A stretch of DNA of 64,000 nucleotides from Rhodospirillaceae bacterium (lineage in GTDB: Bacteria > Pseudomonadota > Alphaproteobacteria > Rhodospirillales > Rhodospirillaceae), in contig JAQWRV010000018.1 of the NCBI GenBank assembly GCA_029243545.1, positions 1 to 64,000 on the forward strand, written 5' to 3'. Both the position numbers and the translations under genes were made by a program. Under the pieces are notes generated by a model. That model had not been told where the DNA came from. It did no database searches and worked only from the letters and a program-made list of their open reading frames with translations. How positions within the stretch are numbered: the first letter of the stretch is position 1; every line of letters begins with the position of its first letter. Positions 8,075 through 16,855 of the stretch are shown piece after piece.

Positions 8075-9273
8075 GCCGTAGCCGGATCAATTGGGTTTCC
8101 AGGGTCGCGCCCGGTGCGATCACCCCATTCCTTATAAAAGGCGCGAAGAATGGCATCGTCCTGACCGGTGAGGTTTTCGTCCCGCGCGATGATCTGATAA
8201 CGCCCCGCCTGATTGCGAAAACTGTCGGCACAGGCTTCGGCAGCGATCATGTCCTCGGGTACGTTGCGCCCGAACGGGCCCCAATATTGATTGTGATGGC
8301 GTTGACGCGCCTGGCGATGCTCTTGAGATTCCCCTTTAACGCCAAGGCCGCGCATTTCCAACAGCGTTTTATCGGGCCCAAGAGGCGTTGCCGTGTCGAT
8401 GCGAACAACCGTGCCCCGCGCAATGATCGCCGTAGACGGAAACAAATCAACAAAGCGGAAATCTGTTGGATCGGTGCCGGGCAGAGGCGGCACATCGCCC
8501 CCGCGCCCTGCAAAACTTTTGTATCCATCGTAGGCTGCTTTGAGATCGCCGCCGCTGCCGCCGTGGCCGTTCTCAAAGGTAATTAGGCGGCGGTCTTCCA
8601 TGGGCATGGCGCCGACCTGGGTCTGGCGCAAAACCGCATGCATGAACTCGTGATAGAGGTCCATGTTGGTCTCGTGCCAGGCTTTCCAATTACAGTCAAG
8701 TACGGCGCGGTTGTAGTGAAACACCTCAAGCAGAGTTGTGCCGAGCATTTCGGAAAATTGATCCAGCGCCAGTCCAATGAATGTGTCTAGGTCAGGCGCG
8801 CCCTCATCCAGCGCAATAAAAACGAGTCCGTGCTTAACAGCGGTGCGCAGGCCACGCAGCCCCATGCTGTCCTTGGCGACCTCTTTGCTATATCCGGACG
8901 GGCGGGGAATGCCCGTGCAAGCGCCCAGGCTGTCGTAAGTCCAGCGATGATAGAAGCAGGTGATCAAACGAGCGTTACCGGACGGTTCAGTCAGCAGCTT
9001 GCCGCCGCGATGAGAGCACACATTGAGGAAAGTGCGTACCTCGTCGTCTTCGCCGCGAATACAGATGAGCGACTGTCCAGCGTGATCAACCAGCCTGTAG
9101 TCGAACGGCTCCGGTAATTCGCTTTCATGGCAGGCAAACCGCCACGCCTTAGAGAAAATGTTGTCGATTTCGTCTTGGTAAACATCCGGGTCGGTGTAGA
9201 CCAAGCCGGAGACAAAATGCCCGGCCGGTAGGCGCGGCACTTTTTCCCATGATGATTCTGAACGGGCGGACAT
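8071..9273 (-). CDS. Rieske non-haem iron oxygenase alpha subunit
   Basis: A 400-residue catalytic subunit. The Rieske 2Fe-2S centre is bound by CSHRGG and CFYHRW (residues about 87-111). The mononuclear iron site is in the segment NMDLYHEFMHAVL near residue 205, with two histidines and a nearby acidic bridge residue; the third ligand is expected further downstream. It would insert oxygen into an aromatic or heteroaromatic ring, or demethylate or deaminate such a compound. It is coupled to the beta subunit and lies eight bases downstream of the DUF1838 gene, so the two functions probably belong to one pathway. Substrate class cannot be fixed from sequence alone. Confidence 0.92.
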   Translation of the reverse strand: MSARSESSWEKVPRLPAGHFVSGLVYTDPDVYQDEIDNIFSKAWRFACHESELPEPFDYRLVDHAGQSLICIRGEDDEVRTFLNVCSHRGGKLLTEPSGNARLITCFYHRWTYDSLGACTGIPRPSGYSKEVAKDSMGLRGLRTAVKHGLVFIALDEGAPDLDTFIGLALDQFSEMLGTTLLEVFHYNRAVLDCNWKAWHETNMDLYHEFMHAVLRQTQVGAMPMEDRRLITFENGHGGSGGDLKAAYDGYKSFAGRGGDVPPLPGTDPTDFRFVDLFPSTAIIARGTVVRIDTATPLGPDKTLLEMRGLGVKGESQEHRQARQRHHNQYWGPFGRNVPEDMIAAEACADSFRNQAGRYQIIARDENLTGQDDAILRAFYKEWGDRTGRDPGNPIDPATA

Positions 9274-9280
9274 TAACGAC

Positions 9281-10201
9281 CTACTTCTTCACGTAGCCCA
9301 ATCGCGCCAGATTTCGCGCGAGCTTTGACGGCACAGCGTCATTTTCTGGGTTTACATCAAAATCTTCACCGTGTTCCGCCAGCGCTTTGGTCAGATAATC
9401 CTCCGGTAGATCATCCCACGAATTCACCTTGTAAAACTCCACATGCCAAATGACTTGGCCGATCTCCGGGTCGGACATACCAATGGCAGGCATGGACGGC
9501 ATAAGTATTTGTCCAGCGCCGTGGGCGGAGGCGGACGTCACTGCATCATCTTGCAACTCTGATATCTTGGCAAAAAACGATTGATCCTGATTGTAAGGAT
9601 TGCGCACCAGGGGTTCAGGCCATTTCATCTTGGCGTGAAACGATACCGTGTCACCAATCAGCGTCATCTCAATGTCGTTGATAGAATCGTTGGCATAAAA
9701 ATCGGGGAAAGCGTCATCGATAATATTGATGGTGACCCCTTTCTTGGAAATAGTCTGCCCCTCAGGTACCCGACTCCAGTTGGGTCTGAACGTCACATCC
9801 TCGCCGGTAATCGGATTGGTAAACCCGTCGATGATCTTGTCGGTTTCCATATGGCTGTAATAGGTCAGCAAAGACGTATATTTCACATATTCCGACGGAC
9901 CGGTGGGTTTAATCCACTGCTGCTCACAGCCCTTAAAGCGCACCAAGGGAACAGGAGAATTCGGAGCTTTAAAGCCATAAATCACACCCCGCGTCCGCCA
10001 AATCACTTTGCCTTCATCGGTGCGAGCTTGCTGCTTTACCAAGGCATGCAACCGGTCTTCTTCAGTCCAGTCTTCAATGCGGTCTGGCAGCCTGCGATGA
10101 CTGGCTGCCCGCGCTGGTTTTGTCAGATAAGTTGCTGCCCCTAAACCACCAGCACCTGCGGTGAGCAAAGCATTGCGTCGGGAGAATGTGGAATTCGGCA
10201 T
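9281..10201 (-). CDS. Tat-exported DUF1838 protein
   Basis: About 306 residues with an N-terminal twin-arginine signal (FSRRNALLTAG) followed by a hydrophobic stretch and cleavage near PARAA. The mature part has the DUF1838 look: an early RVIWRTRGVIYGF-like strand, many aromatic residues in beta strands, and a final helical segment. No enzymatic motif is obvious and the family has no firm biochemical role known to me. The ATG at 10201 is preferred over an ATG 13 codons upstream because TAGGAG lies seven bases before it and the Tat motif follows directly. The gene sits between an alpha/beta hydrolase and the Rieske oxygenase in a tight leftward run, so a role in the same periplasmic substrate processing is likely. 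Confidence 0.8.
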   Translation of the reverse strand: MPNSTFSRRNALLTAGAGGLGAATYLTKPARAASHRRLPDRIEDWTEEDRLHALVKQQARTDEGKVIWRTRGVIYGFKAPNSPVPLVRFKGCEQQWIKPTGPSEYVKYTSLLTYYSHMETDKIIDGFTNPITGEDVTFRPNWSRVPEGQTISKKGVTINIIDDAFPDFYANDSINDIEMTLIGDTVSFHAKMKWPEPLVRNPYNQDQSFFAKISELQDDAVTSASAHGAGQILMPSMPAIGMSDPEIGQVIWHVEFYKVNSWDDLPEDYLTKALAEHGEDFDVNPENDAVPSKLARNLARLGYVKK

Positions 10202-10211
10202 AAATCCGCTC

Positions 10212-11144
10212 CTACTTGGTCTTGTAAATTTGTTCAGCAAACGCTCGGAGGTCAGTATTAAAACGCTCGGGCGATTCGATAAATGGGGAATGGCCGACCC
10301 CAGGATATATCAGAACGTCTGCCTCTGGCATGGCCGCACGATAGGCGTCTGCTAATTCCAGAGAATCCCGCAACGGATCGCTGCCACCCAGAACAACACG
10401 AAATGGCAACTTGATCTCATTGACAAGATTGGCATAGCTGCGTTCCACCTCACCCGTGGGGCCAATAGTCGGCGCACGCATGGCCCGGCGGGCATAGGGT
10501 GGCGCCAAAAGGTTCATGGCTGTCGAAAGCGTTTCCCATTCAGCGCTTTGTTGTTCTATGGTCATTAGACTCGCGAAGGTTTGCGCTCCAAGAATATTCT
10601 GTTCGATGTCGTTTGTTTCCAACTGCACCTGGCTTACCCGCGCTGGGTTATCTTCTCCTGGCAATGACACCGTGACGAGGCGGCCACGGGAGCCAACCAT
10701 AACGATACCCGACAGATCATCGGTTCCCCGGCAGCGCACATAGTGCATGGCGATGAGGCCGCCGCGTGACCAAGCCACAACAATCGGGTTCTTCAGTCCC
10801 GTGGCCTCCAATACCGCCTCAATATCTTCTGCCCAGATACAAGCGTGACTGTAGTCTTCACCTCGCCAGGGTTTGCCTGAGTTACCGTGGCCACGCAGGT
10901 CGTAAGCGACCAAATGAAAGTCGTCAGCCAGTCCTGAATTCAGTTGTTTGGTCCAGCTGATATAACTCTGGCCATTGCCGTGAATGAACAAAATTCCGGG
11001 ACGGCCGGGCTCTCCCACCTCGGCAACATTGATGGGTACACCGCCATGCCCTTCAACCATCTGAAGCGAAATCTGAAGCTCAGCGGAAACCGCGGATGCC
11101 GCGGCAAATAGAAACCCAGCCAAGAACGCCAAACGCTTCATCAT
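10212..11144 (-). CDS. exported alpha/beta hydrolase
   Basis: A 310-residue hydrolase with a Sec signal peptide (hydrophobic core in AFLAGFLFAAASAVSA). The alpha/beta fold is shown by the oxyanion strand ILFIHGNGQS, the LVAYDLRGHGNSGKP turn, a nucleophile elbow AWSRGG near residue 134 in which the usual first glycine is alanine, and the C-terminal catalytic histidine in GVGHSPFIESP. The acid is likely the aspartate in LGGSDPLRDS. It probably cleaves an ester, lactone or amide in the periplasm. Its start overlaps the end of the upstream solute-receptor gene (ATGA), linking hydrolysis to uptake. Confidence 0.85.
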   Translation of the reverse strand: MMKRLAFLAGFLFAAASAVSAELQISLQMVEGHGGVPINVAEVGEPGRPGILFIHGNGQSYISWTKQLNSGLADDFHLVAYDLRGHGNSGKPWRGEDYSHACIWAEDIEAVLEATGLKNPIVVAWSRGGLIAMHYVRCRGTDDLSGIVMVGSRGRLVTVSLPGEDNPARVSQVQLETNDIEQNILGAQTFASLMTIEQQSAEWETLSTAMNLLAPPYARRAMRAPTIGPTGEVERSYANLVNEIKLPFRVVLGGSDPLRDSLELADAYRAAMPEADVLIYPGVGHSPFIESPERFNTDLRAFAEQIYKTK

Positions 11145-12676
11145 GGACGCACCGTGATCTGTTCCATATTGATTCGCCCACCTGTCGTTGGCAATTCGTT
11201 AAGATGCGGCGCATAAGCCAGGGTATCGAAGTAGGGAAATAGATATATGGCCGGAGGATCATAGTGGAGTGCGGCGACAAGATTTTGCAGCATCACTTCG
11301 CGCTTATCTGTATCAAACTCCTTGTTGCTCTCTTCAATGAGCGTAAGCATGTCTTCCCGGCAGAAAAAAGCCCCCGCTTTAAGGCATGACGCGGTTTCTA
11401 TACTACGGATCACATCACCATGAATGGTGTTATTGAAACTGGTCTCGAGAATTTGTGAACTGCCCCAATCTCCAGAAAAGTAGTGCCCCAACCAACGCTG
11501 GCCCGGAACTTGATTGAGCCGGACTTCAACGCCAATCTTGGCGAGGTCTTGCGCAACTACCTGGCCAATCAGTATCTGCTCTGGCACTGAAGGATCGCTG
11601 CGTACAAGGGCTTCCAACTGCAACCCATCACCGTATCCCGCTTCAGTGAGCAGCGCGCGGGCCGCTTCTGGATCATAGGGAAACAAAGGCAGGTCGGGGT
11701 TGTAGCCATAGACCTCAGCAGTGGCGACCTGAGAGACGGGTGAAGTGACAGCGCTCAGAATTGTCTTTGCAATGGACTCCCGGTCAATGGCCAAGTTCAA
11801 CGCACGCCGCACCCGCGTATCAGACAACGGCGACTCTGGGTCGATTTGGCGAAAAGCCCAAGCGCCGATGGAATAGGTTTGCCGTGCGACCGTGTTGAAA
11901 CCTTGTGCTTTGAGGTCTTTGAGTAAATCCAAGCTGAGTTTGAACGATAGATCGATCTGACCGCTGGTCATGGATTGCGCCCGGCTGACAACATCCCCAA
12001 CACCAAAAAAGTGCACTTCGTCAAAATGAGCCGATGGCCGCCATGATGCCGGATTGCGTTCAAACACATAGAAACCAGTGGTCTGACCCCAATCCTTCAG
12101 TTTAAACGGCCCTGACCCTGCGGGTTCAAGACCGAAGTGGTCGACCCCAACTTCGTTCCAATATCGCATCGGAACCATGTAGACAAAGCTCATGCGCTTG
12201 GGCAGCAAGGCATCGGGGCGGTTTGTTCTGATCAACACCGTAAATTCATCAACCAATTCTGCAGAGTCGATCATCGCCGTTTCATTGGCGACGGGGTAAC
12301 CAGCGGCAGCCTCACTTCTCAGATAGGTCACCACATCGACAACGGTCTGCGCGTTGAAGACTTCGCCGTTTGAGAAGGTAATGTCAGGCCGCAGTTGAAA
12401 CACCCACGCATCATCGCCTTGGTGCTCCCAACTTACTGCTAATGCGGGGAGAATAGCCCCCTCTTCACCAACCATGGTCAATGCGTCATACAGGAGATGC
12501 ATTGGATTGATCGCGCCAATGGGTAACGTGGAATAGGGATTGCCAAGACCTGGAGGGCGGCCCGCTACGGCAACGCGCAACGCTTTAGCCGCGTCGTCAG
12601 CCTTCACTGGTATCTGCAGCGTAAACAGCAGCACAACCAGCGCACACAGCTGAACGATTCTCAGGAACGCGGTCAT
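11141..12676 (-). CDS. ABC transporter solute-binding protein, family 5 (peptide/opine/nickel type)
   Basis: A 511-residue periplasmic receptor. The signal peptide spans the first 26 residues (LVVLLFTLQIPVKA). Family 5 signatures include NPMHLLYDALTMVGEEGAI, a segment with FQLRPDITFSNGEVFNAQTV, and the hinge VRRALNLAIDRESIAKTIL near residue 290. No permease or ATPase gene is nearby, so it must work with a transporter encoded elsewhere or deliver ligand to the adjacent periplasmic enzymes. A paralogue lies at 36333-37874. The gene is followed with overlap by the alpha/beta hydrolase. Confidence 0.9.
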   Translation of the reverse strand: MTAFLRIVQLCALVVLLFTLQIPVKADDAAKALRVAVAGRPPGLGNPYSTLPIGAINPMHLLYDALTMVGEEGAILPALAVSWEHQGDDAWVFQLRPDITFSNGEVFNAQTVVDVVTYLRSEAAAGYPVANETAMIDSAELVDEFTVLIRTNRPDALLPKRMSFVYMVPMRYWNEVGVDHFGLEPAGSGPFKLKDWGQTTGFYVFERNPASWRPSAHFDEVHFFGVGDVVSRAQSMTSGQIDLSFKLSLDLLKDLKAQGFNTVARQTYSIGAWAFRQIDPESPLSDTRVRRALNLAIDRESIAKTILSAVTSPVSQVATAEVYGYNPDLPLFPYDPEAARALLTEAGYGDGLQLEALVRSDPSVPEQILIGQVVAQDLAKIGVEVRLNQVPGQRWLGHYFSGDWGSSQILETSFNNTIHGDVIRSIETASCLKAGAFFCREDMLTLIEESNKEFDTDKREVMLQNLVAALHYDPPAIYLFPYFDTLAYAPHLNELPTTGGRINMEQITVRP

Positions 12677-12715
12677 AAGAAACTTACCCGAACACTCTGT
12701 GCGATCTGCTTACAC

Positions 12716-14815
12716 TCAAACCTGGATATATTCACCGTCCATTTTTTCTTCATCCGCCAAAGTTTTGGGCTTTGGTGGCGCAGCATCACCCGGCTTGTCG
12801 AAATCAGGCTGCGCTTTGCCCGGCACTGACAGCGAACGGGACGAAGCGACAGTCGGCGGCACGAAAATGCCGCGCTCGAAATAACTGGCCAGCTTTTTCT
12901 TCAGCGGCTTCATGCCCCGATACGGATTCTCCATAGGATCTGTCGCCAGATTATTTTCCAGCCCCACATCGGCAGCATAGTCGTTCACATAAACGTTGGG
13001 ATCATCCCACATGGGTAAATTGATATGCGGATTGGCACGGGCGCGGCGCAAGGCCAGCAAATCGACCGTACCCGCCAGAACTGCGGCTCCCGGCGTATCC
13101 AGCACACCCTGGATAGAGCCATCGAAATTCACCATTTTAGAATAGCCGCGCATCTGATTGGTGTGTTCATAGTGTGAGTCCGGGTCAAACTGCTCCCCAC
13201 CCGGCAACGGAGACAAGATGTAGGCCACGTTTTCAAAGGCGCGGGTCTGGCGGGCGAAATCCCAGCCACGGCGGCCCGAACCATGCCCTTCGGACGATGG
13301 GTGAATAATCACCTCGGCGCCTTTCTTCACCATCATGCGCACGATCTCAGGATGGGCCTGATCAAAGCAAACGATGGTGGCCAACTTGCCTATGGGTGTG
13401 TCGACGACGGGAAATAAGAAATCATAACCATAGGTATCGAGATAGCGGTCATAGATGCTGCTCGGCGTTGTATCGGGCAATGAGCCCCACACGTCTGCAC
13501 ATTGAATTTTGCGGTAGCGGTGAATGAGATCACCGGAGTCATTCAAGATGAAGGCAGAGTTAAAAACGTAGCCCGGTAGTTTATCGTCAATCTCAAAGGT
13601 CGAGCCGGAGAGATAGACTTTGTGCTTAAGGGCAAATTCAGAGAGCAGTTCCATCTCTGGGCCAGGGTAGCGGATCGCCAAGCGCTGCAACGTTATCGGC
13701 GAGCGGTAACCGTGCCCCCCCTGCCCGGTCATAAAGAATTCAGACAGCGCCACCAATCTCACATTGGGGTTAGACGCGGTCCGGCCGGGAAGAATAAGCG
13801 CGCGTTTAATATTCTCGGTGCGCAACGCATGTACGTCCGACGTCTTTTGAATCATCTTCTTAACGGATTGCACTAAAAGGACGTCGTATTCGGTTTCGTG
13901 ACCAGTGCCTTCCATCGCTTTCGAAGACTCCAACCGGGTGCGCGCCTCGGTAACATAAGCTTCGCGGTTTTTTGGAATATCGGGAGCCTTATCCTGTGCT
14001 GCGATCATTTTCTTGTAGCCGTCAGCATAGAGGTTAGCCCGCAGGTGCAGGGCCTGGATGGAAAAAATCGCTGCCCGCTTGCGGCGTAGCTTGTCGATAT
14101 ACACGTCTGCCTTGATGACATCTTCATCAGACTTGGCAAGGAGTTGCTTGCCGTTCCAGTCTGATAATCCACTGGCCCGGGGGAAAGCAGACGCCATGCC
14201 ATTGAGCCCCCGGGACACAGCGGACGACGTGGCGATGAAAGCTGCGTTCTCAAAGGCGCGCGCCATGCGCGCATTTTGCCGCGCGTCAAAAAGATCGTCG
14301 GCCACTTCTTCAGATGGATTGAGAATGACTTCCGCGCCTTTCCACACCAGGCTGCGCGCATAGTGCGGGAAGAGAATATCTTCGCCGGGCAAAATGCCTA
14401 CCTGCCCAATGGGCGTATCCGCCACTTTAAAATCCATCGCCTGGCCGAGCGCCGATGATTGCTCAGATGCGATGCCATTGATCAGTTCCGGCGAGATCTT
14501 CTCTACTTCGATGAGCACCTCGCCAACCGAACTGATGAGAAACCCGAGCGTGCAGGGCACGTCAGCCTTATTGCTTTTCACGAGCACCGACCCGGCGAGG
14601 AACACGTTTTTCTCCGCCGCGAGATCACTCAAAGATTTAAGGAGACCCTTGCGGTCATGGGTCGTCTCTCCATCTGACGAATGGGGCAGCAAAATAACCG
14701 CCTCGATCGGGTCCACCACTTCAAAGCGCCCATTGGAGGCGTTGATGGATTCGATGTGTTCTGAGAGGGCATCAATCCCATCGGGGGACCAGCATTTTTG
14801 TGAAATGTAGAGCAT
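12716..14815 (-). CDS. double-domain nitrilase-superfamily protein 1
   Basis: A 699-residue cytoplasmic protein made of two carbon-nitrogen hydrolase domains in tandem. The C-terminal domain keeps the Glu-Lys-Cys triad: glutamate in ALSEFFMTG, lysine in HRYRKIQCAD and cysteine in TIVCFDQAHPE. The N-terminal domain has lost it: the glutamate position reads LLPHSSDG and the cysteine position reads GILPGEDILFP, with proline instead of cysteine. The start at 14815 (MLYISQKCW) is chosen because it aligns with the starts of the two paralogues at 18571 and 21408 and has AAGGA nine bases upstream. It is the second gene of the leftward amine-oxidase-to-Rieske run. It probably hydrolyses an amide or nitrile; substrate unknown. 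Confidence 0.87.
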   Translation of the reverse strand: MLYISQKCWSPDGIDALSEHIESINASNGRFEVVDPIEAVILLPHSSDGETTHDRKGLLKSLSDLAAEKNVFLAGSVLVKSNKADVPCTLGFLISSVGEVLIEVEKISPELINGIASEQSSALGQAMDFKVADTPIGQVGILPGEDILFPHYARSLVWKGAEVILNPSEEVADDLFDARQNARMARAFENAAFIATSSAVSRGLNGMASAFPRASGLSDWNGKQLLAKSDEDVIKADVYIDKLRRKRAAIFSIQALHLRANLYADGYKKMIAAQDKAPDIPKNREAYVTEARTRLESSKAMEGTGHETEYDVLLVQSVKKMIQKTSDVHALRTENIKRALILPGRTASNPNVRLVALSEFFMTGQGGHGYRSPITLQRLAIRYPGPEMELLSEFALKHKVYLSGSTFEIDDKLPGYVFNSAFILNDSGDLIHRYRKIQCADVWGSLPDTTPSSIYDRYLDTYGYDFLFPVVDTPIGKLATIVCFDQAHPEIVRMMVKKGAEVIIHPSSEGHGSGRRGWDFARQTRAFENVAYILSPLPGGEQFDPDSHYEHTNQMRGYSKMVNFDGSIQGVLDTPGAAVLAGTVDLLALRRARANPHINLPMWDDPNVYVNDYAADVGLENNLATDPMENPYRGMKPLKKKLASYFERGIFVPPTVASSRSLSVPGKAQPDFDKPGDAAPPKPKTLADEEKMDGEYIQV

Positions 14816-14887
14816 GTGTGCGAGTCCTTCTTGGACGTTGTTGGTTTGTTCATCAGTTTCTATGGACAGACTATAACAATGTGAACG

Positions 14888-14913
14888 CAAAATGGGCATG
14901 GGAGCACGCCCAT
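14888..14913 (-). terminator. possible weak terminator hairpin
   Basis: ATGGGC at 14892-14897 and GCCCAT at 14908-14913 form a perfect six-pair stem with a ten-base loop. On the minus strand the stem is followed by TTTTGC. It lies in the 159-base gap between the amine oxidase and double-nitrilase genes, so it could attenuate read-through. The stem is short and the T-run has only four bases. Confidence 0.3.
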
Positions 14914-14974
14914 CATACGCTACTTGCTCGCGCAATGAGCAGTCAATTTCAGGTAAAAACCCTCTCCCCCGCCC

Positions 14975-16447
14975 CTATCCCAGGCGGTCCAGGACCTCGA
15001 TCGCGGCACGCTCTCCCGACTCCATGGCGGATTCCATGCCGATTTCCAGCCGCCGCGTATGTTCCCCCGCAAAATGAAGGCGATGGTGCGGTCGTATCAT
15101 GTCATGGGCGAATTTATTCACCTGCCCTGGCCAGAATGAATGCCGGAACCCGCCCACCAGGGGATGCTCCGACCAGGAATGTAGAGCGGTAACCCTGAGT
15201 TTACCTTTGGTCGATGGCCGCATGCGTTCGATTTCTTTAACCACAAAAGCACCGCGTTCCTGTGGAGGGAGCAGATCCAGCCGTTCAGATTTCTTACCGA
15301 CACAGACCGCTTGCAGATAATCCCGATTACCATCACCGCCAATTTTCTGCCGGATCAGCGATAATGGTCCATCACTCCAGATCGATGGATCAAACCCATC
15401 CTCTTCCCAATACGCGCCGTCGGTAACACGCATATGGACTTGTGAGTTTGCGCGGTAGGGCAAAAGGCGAATAGCCTCGGCTTGATTGCCTTGCGGCGGT
15501 GGATCAATCGCCACCCGTGACAGGGTAGTAAACGGCAGCGCCGAAATCACAAAGTCTGCCCGGTATCGCGTACCGTCCATGCATCGCACATTGGCTACTT
15601 CGCCAGCGCTTTCAATACTGGTGACGATCTTGTTGAGACGAACAGAGTCACCCAAAGTCGCCGCCATCGCTTCGGGCAAACGTGACGTTCCTCCCTCGAT
15701 GCGATGGCTGGTGGGGCCCCGTTTCTGAAACCGATCCAGTCCTCGCGGTGTGTTTTCGCCGGAGAACCAAAGACGGCCCCGGGCATCGTTGTGGAGCAGA
15801 TGCAACGCAGAGACGTTCCATATGTCGGCATCGATCGGTCCCGCATTGATCAACCGCAACGCCTCGTCTGATGCGCCGTGCTGCCTCAACCATTGCCCAA
15901 GAGGGATGTCGTAAGCGGCTGCATGGGGCTCAAGCCAATCGTCGAAGCCCTTCAAAGGATTATGGTTCTCAAAATAATGATCGAGAAGAACGGACGGCGG
16001 AACTGAACGTTCATCGCCAACCGTTTCATTGAGTGCATGATTGTTCCATGAGTCGCGCGACAACAGAGTTTCGTTAATGGAAAAAGCATACGGCGCAGTG
16101 AGATTGGCACCGGGTAGAAGCTTCACACCCAACCGGTCCGCCATATCACGCACACGTGCATAGTAGGGCCCCACTTGCGAGGCTCCCAATTCTGGCCGCC
16201 CTTCAACATGATCCCCGGTAAAAGCGCGCCCGCCGACACGGCCCGCCCCCTCCAGAACAATGACCTTATACCCTTCATCACGGAGCAGAATCGCCGCATT
16301 GAGACCGGCAAAACCGGCGCCAAGCAAAAGGACATCGACTTGGTCATCAGCCGCCAAACCGTTGGATGGCAGCCCGGCACCTAAAGAGATCGCGCTTCCT
16401 TGAAGCAGCTGCCGCCGTGTTAAGGCTCTTGTGATTGCTCTTGCCAA
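14975..16447 (-). CDS. Tat-exported flavin amine oxidase 1
   Basis: A 490-residue FAD-dependent amine oxidase. The N-terminus has a twin-arginine motif (LTRRQLLQG). The dinucleotide fold follows with DVLLLGAGFAGLNAAILLRD, the glutamate of VIVLEGAGRVGGRA that binds the ribose, and the ELGASQVGP region. The C-terminal FAD contact is HFAGEHTRRLEIGMESAMES. Such enzymes oxidise primary or secondary amines to imines and make hydrogen peroxide; with this signal the reaction would be periplasmic. The start appears to be TTG at 16447 with a GGAG upstream; no in-frame ATG precedes the Tat motif. A paralogue is at 41081-42529. It heads the leftward catabolic run. Confidence 0.88.
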   Translation of the reverse strand: MARAITRALTRRQLLQGSAISLGAGLPSNGLAADDQVDVLLLGAGFAGLNAAILLRDEGYKVIVLEGAGRVGGRAFTGDHVEGRPELGASQVGPYYARVRDMADRLGVKLLPGANLTAPYAFSINETLLSRDSWNNHALNETVGDERSVPPSVLLDHYFENHNPLKGFDDWLEPHAAAYDIPLGQWLRQHGASDEALRLINAGPIDADIWNVSALHLLHNDARGRLWFSGENTPRGLDRFQKRGPTSHRIEGGTSRLPEAMAATLGDSVRLNKIVTSIESAGEVANVRCMDGTRYRADFVISALPFTTLSRVAIDPPPQGNQAEAIRLLPYRANSQVHMRVTDGAYWEEDGFDPSIWSDGPLSLIRQKIGGDGNRDYLQAVCVGKKSERLDLLPPQERGAFVVKEIERMRPSTKGKLRVTALHSWSEHPLVGGFRHSFWPGQVNKFAHDMIRPHHRLHFAGEHTRRLEIGMESAMESGERAAIEVLDRLG

Positions 16448-16518
16448 GGGACCCTACTCCACCCAAGTTCGCCATACATACGTCTAGTACCCGGGTATAG
16501 GAACTCAGGACTCCTTAG

Positions 16519-16849
16519 ATGTCCAATATTGACGCCCAAAGCCCCATTGACCTCATCATCAGCCCGCGCAAGAAGGACCTCGGCGGTTTCGAAGTCCGCC
16601 GGGTTTTGCCCTATGCCAAACGCCGCACGGTTGGACCGTTCATATTCTTTGATCACATGGGCCCCGCTAAATAGGCGCCCGGCGAAGGGATTGATGTGCG
16701 CGCCCATGGACGGAGACCGTTTAATGTGGTGAAACTTCGTCGCCAGCCGGAAAGGTCTCATCGACCGGGCCAAACAAGAGTGGTCGGATGGGGTCTTTGA
16801 TAAAGTGACCGGCGATGAAGACGAATTTATTCGACTGCCGGAAGGCTAA
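16519..16849 (+). pseudogene. pirin pseudogene with internal deletion and two stops
   Basis: The 5' part encodes a clear pirin N-terminus ([19 protein letters not shown], then [14 protein letters not shown]) and then meets a TAG at 16672-16674, after which pirin-like sequence continues (APGEGIDVRA). In another frame the 3' part encodes a pirin C-terminus: DGDRLMW, a TGA at 16730-16732 where pirins have a second tryptophan, then NFVASRKGLIDRAKQEW and GDEDEFIRLPEG to a TAA at 16847. Roughly 150 or more central codons are missing. Intact pirins are cupin proteins of about 280-300 residues. The remnant lies just upstream of a TRAP receptor gene and has a start that no longer yields product. Confidence 0.87.
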
Positions 16850-16855
16850 ATATTC

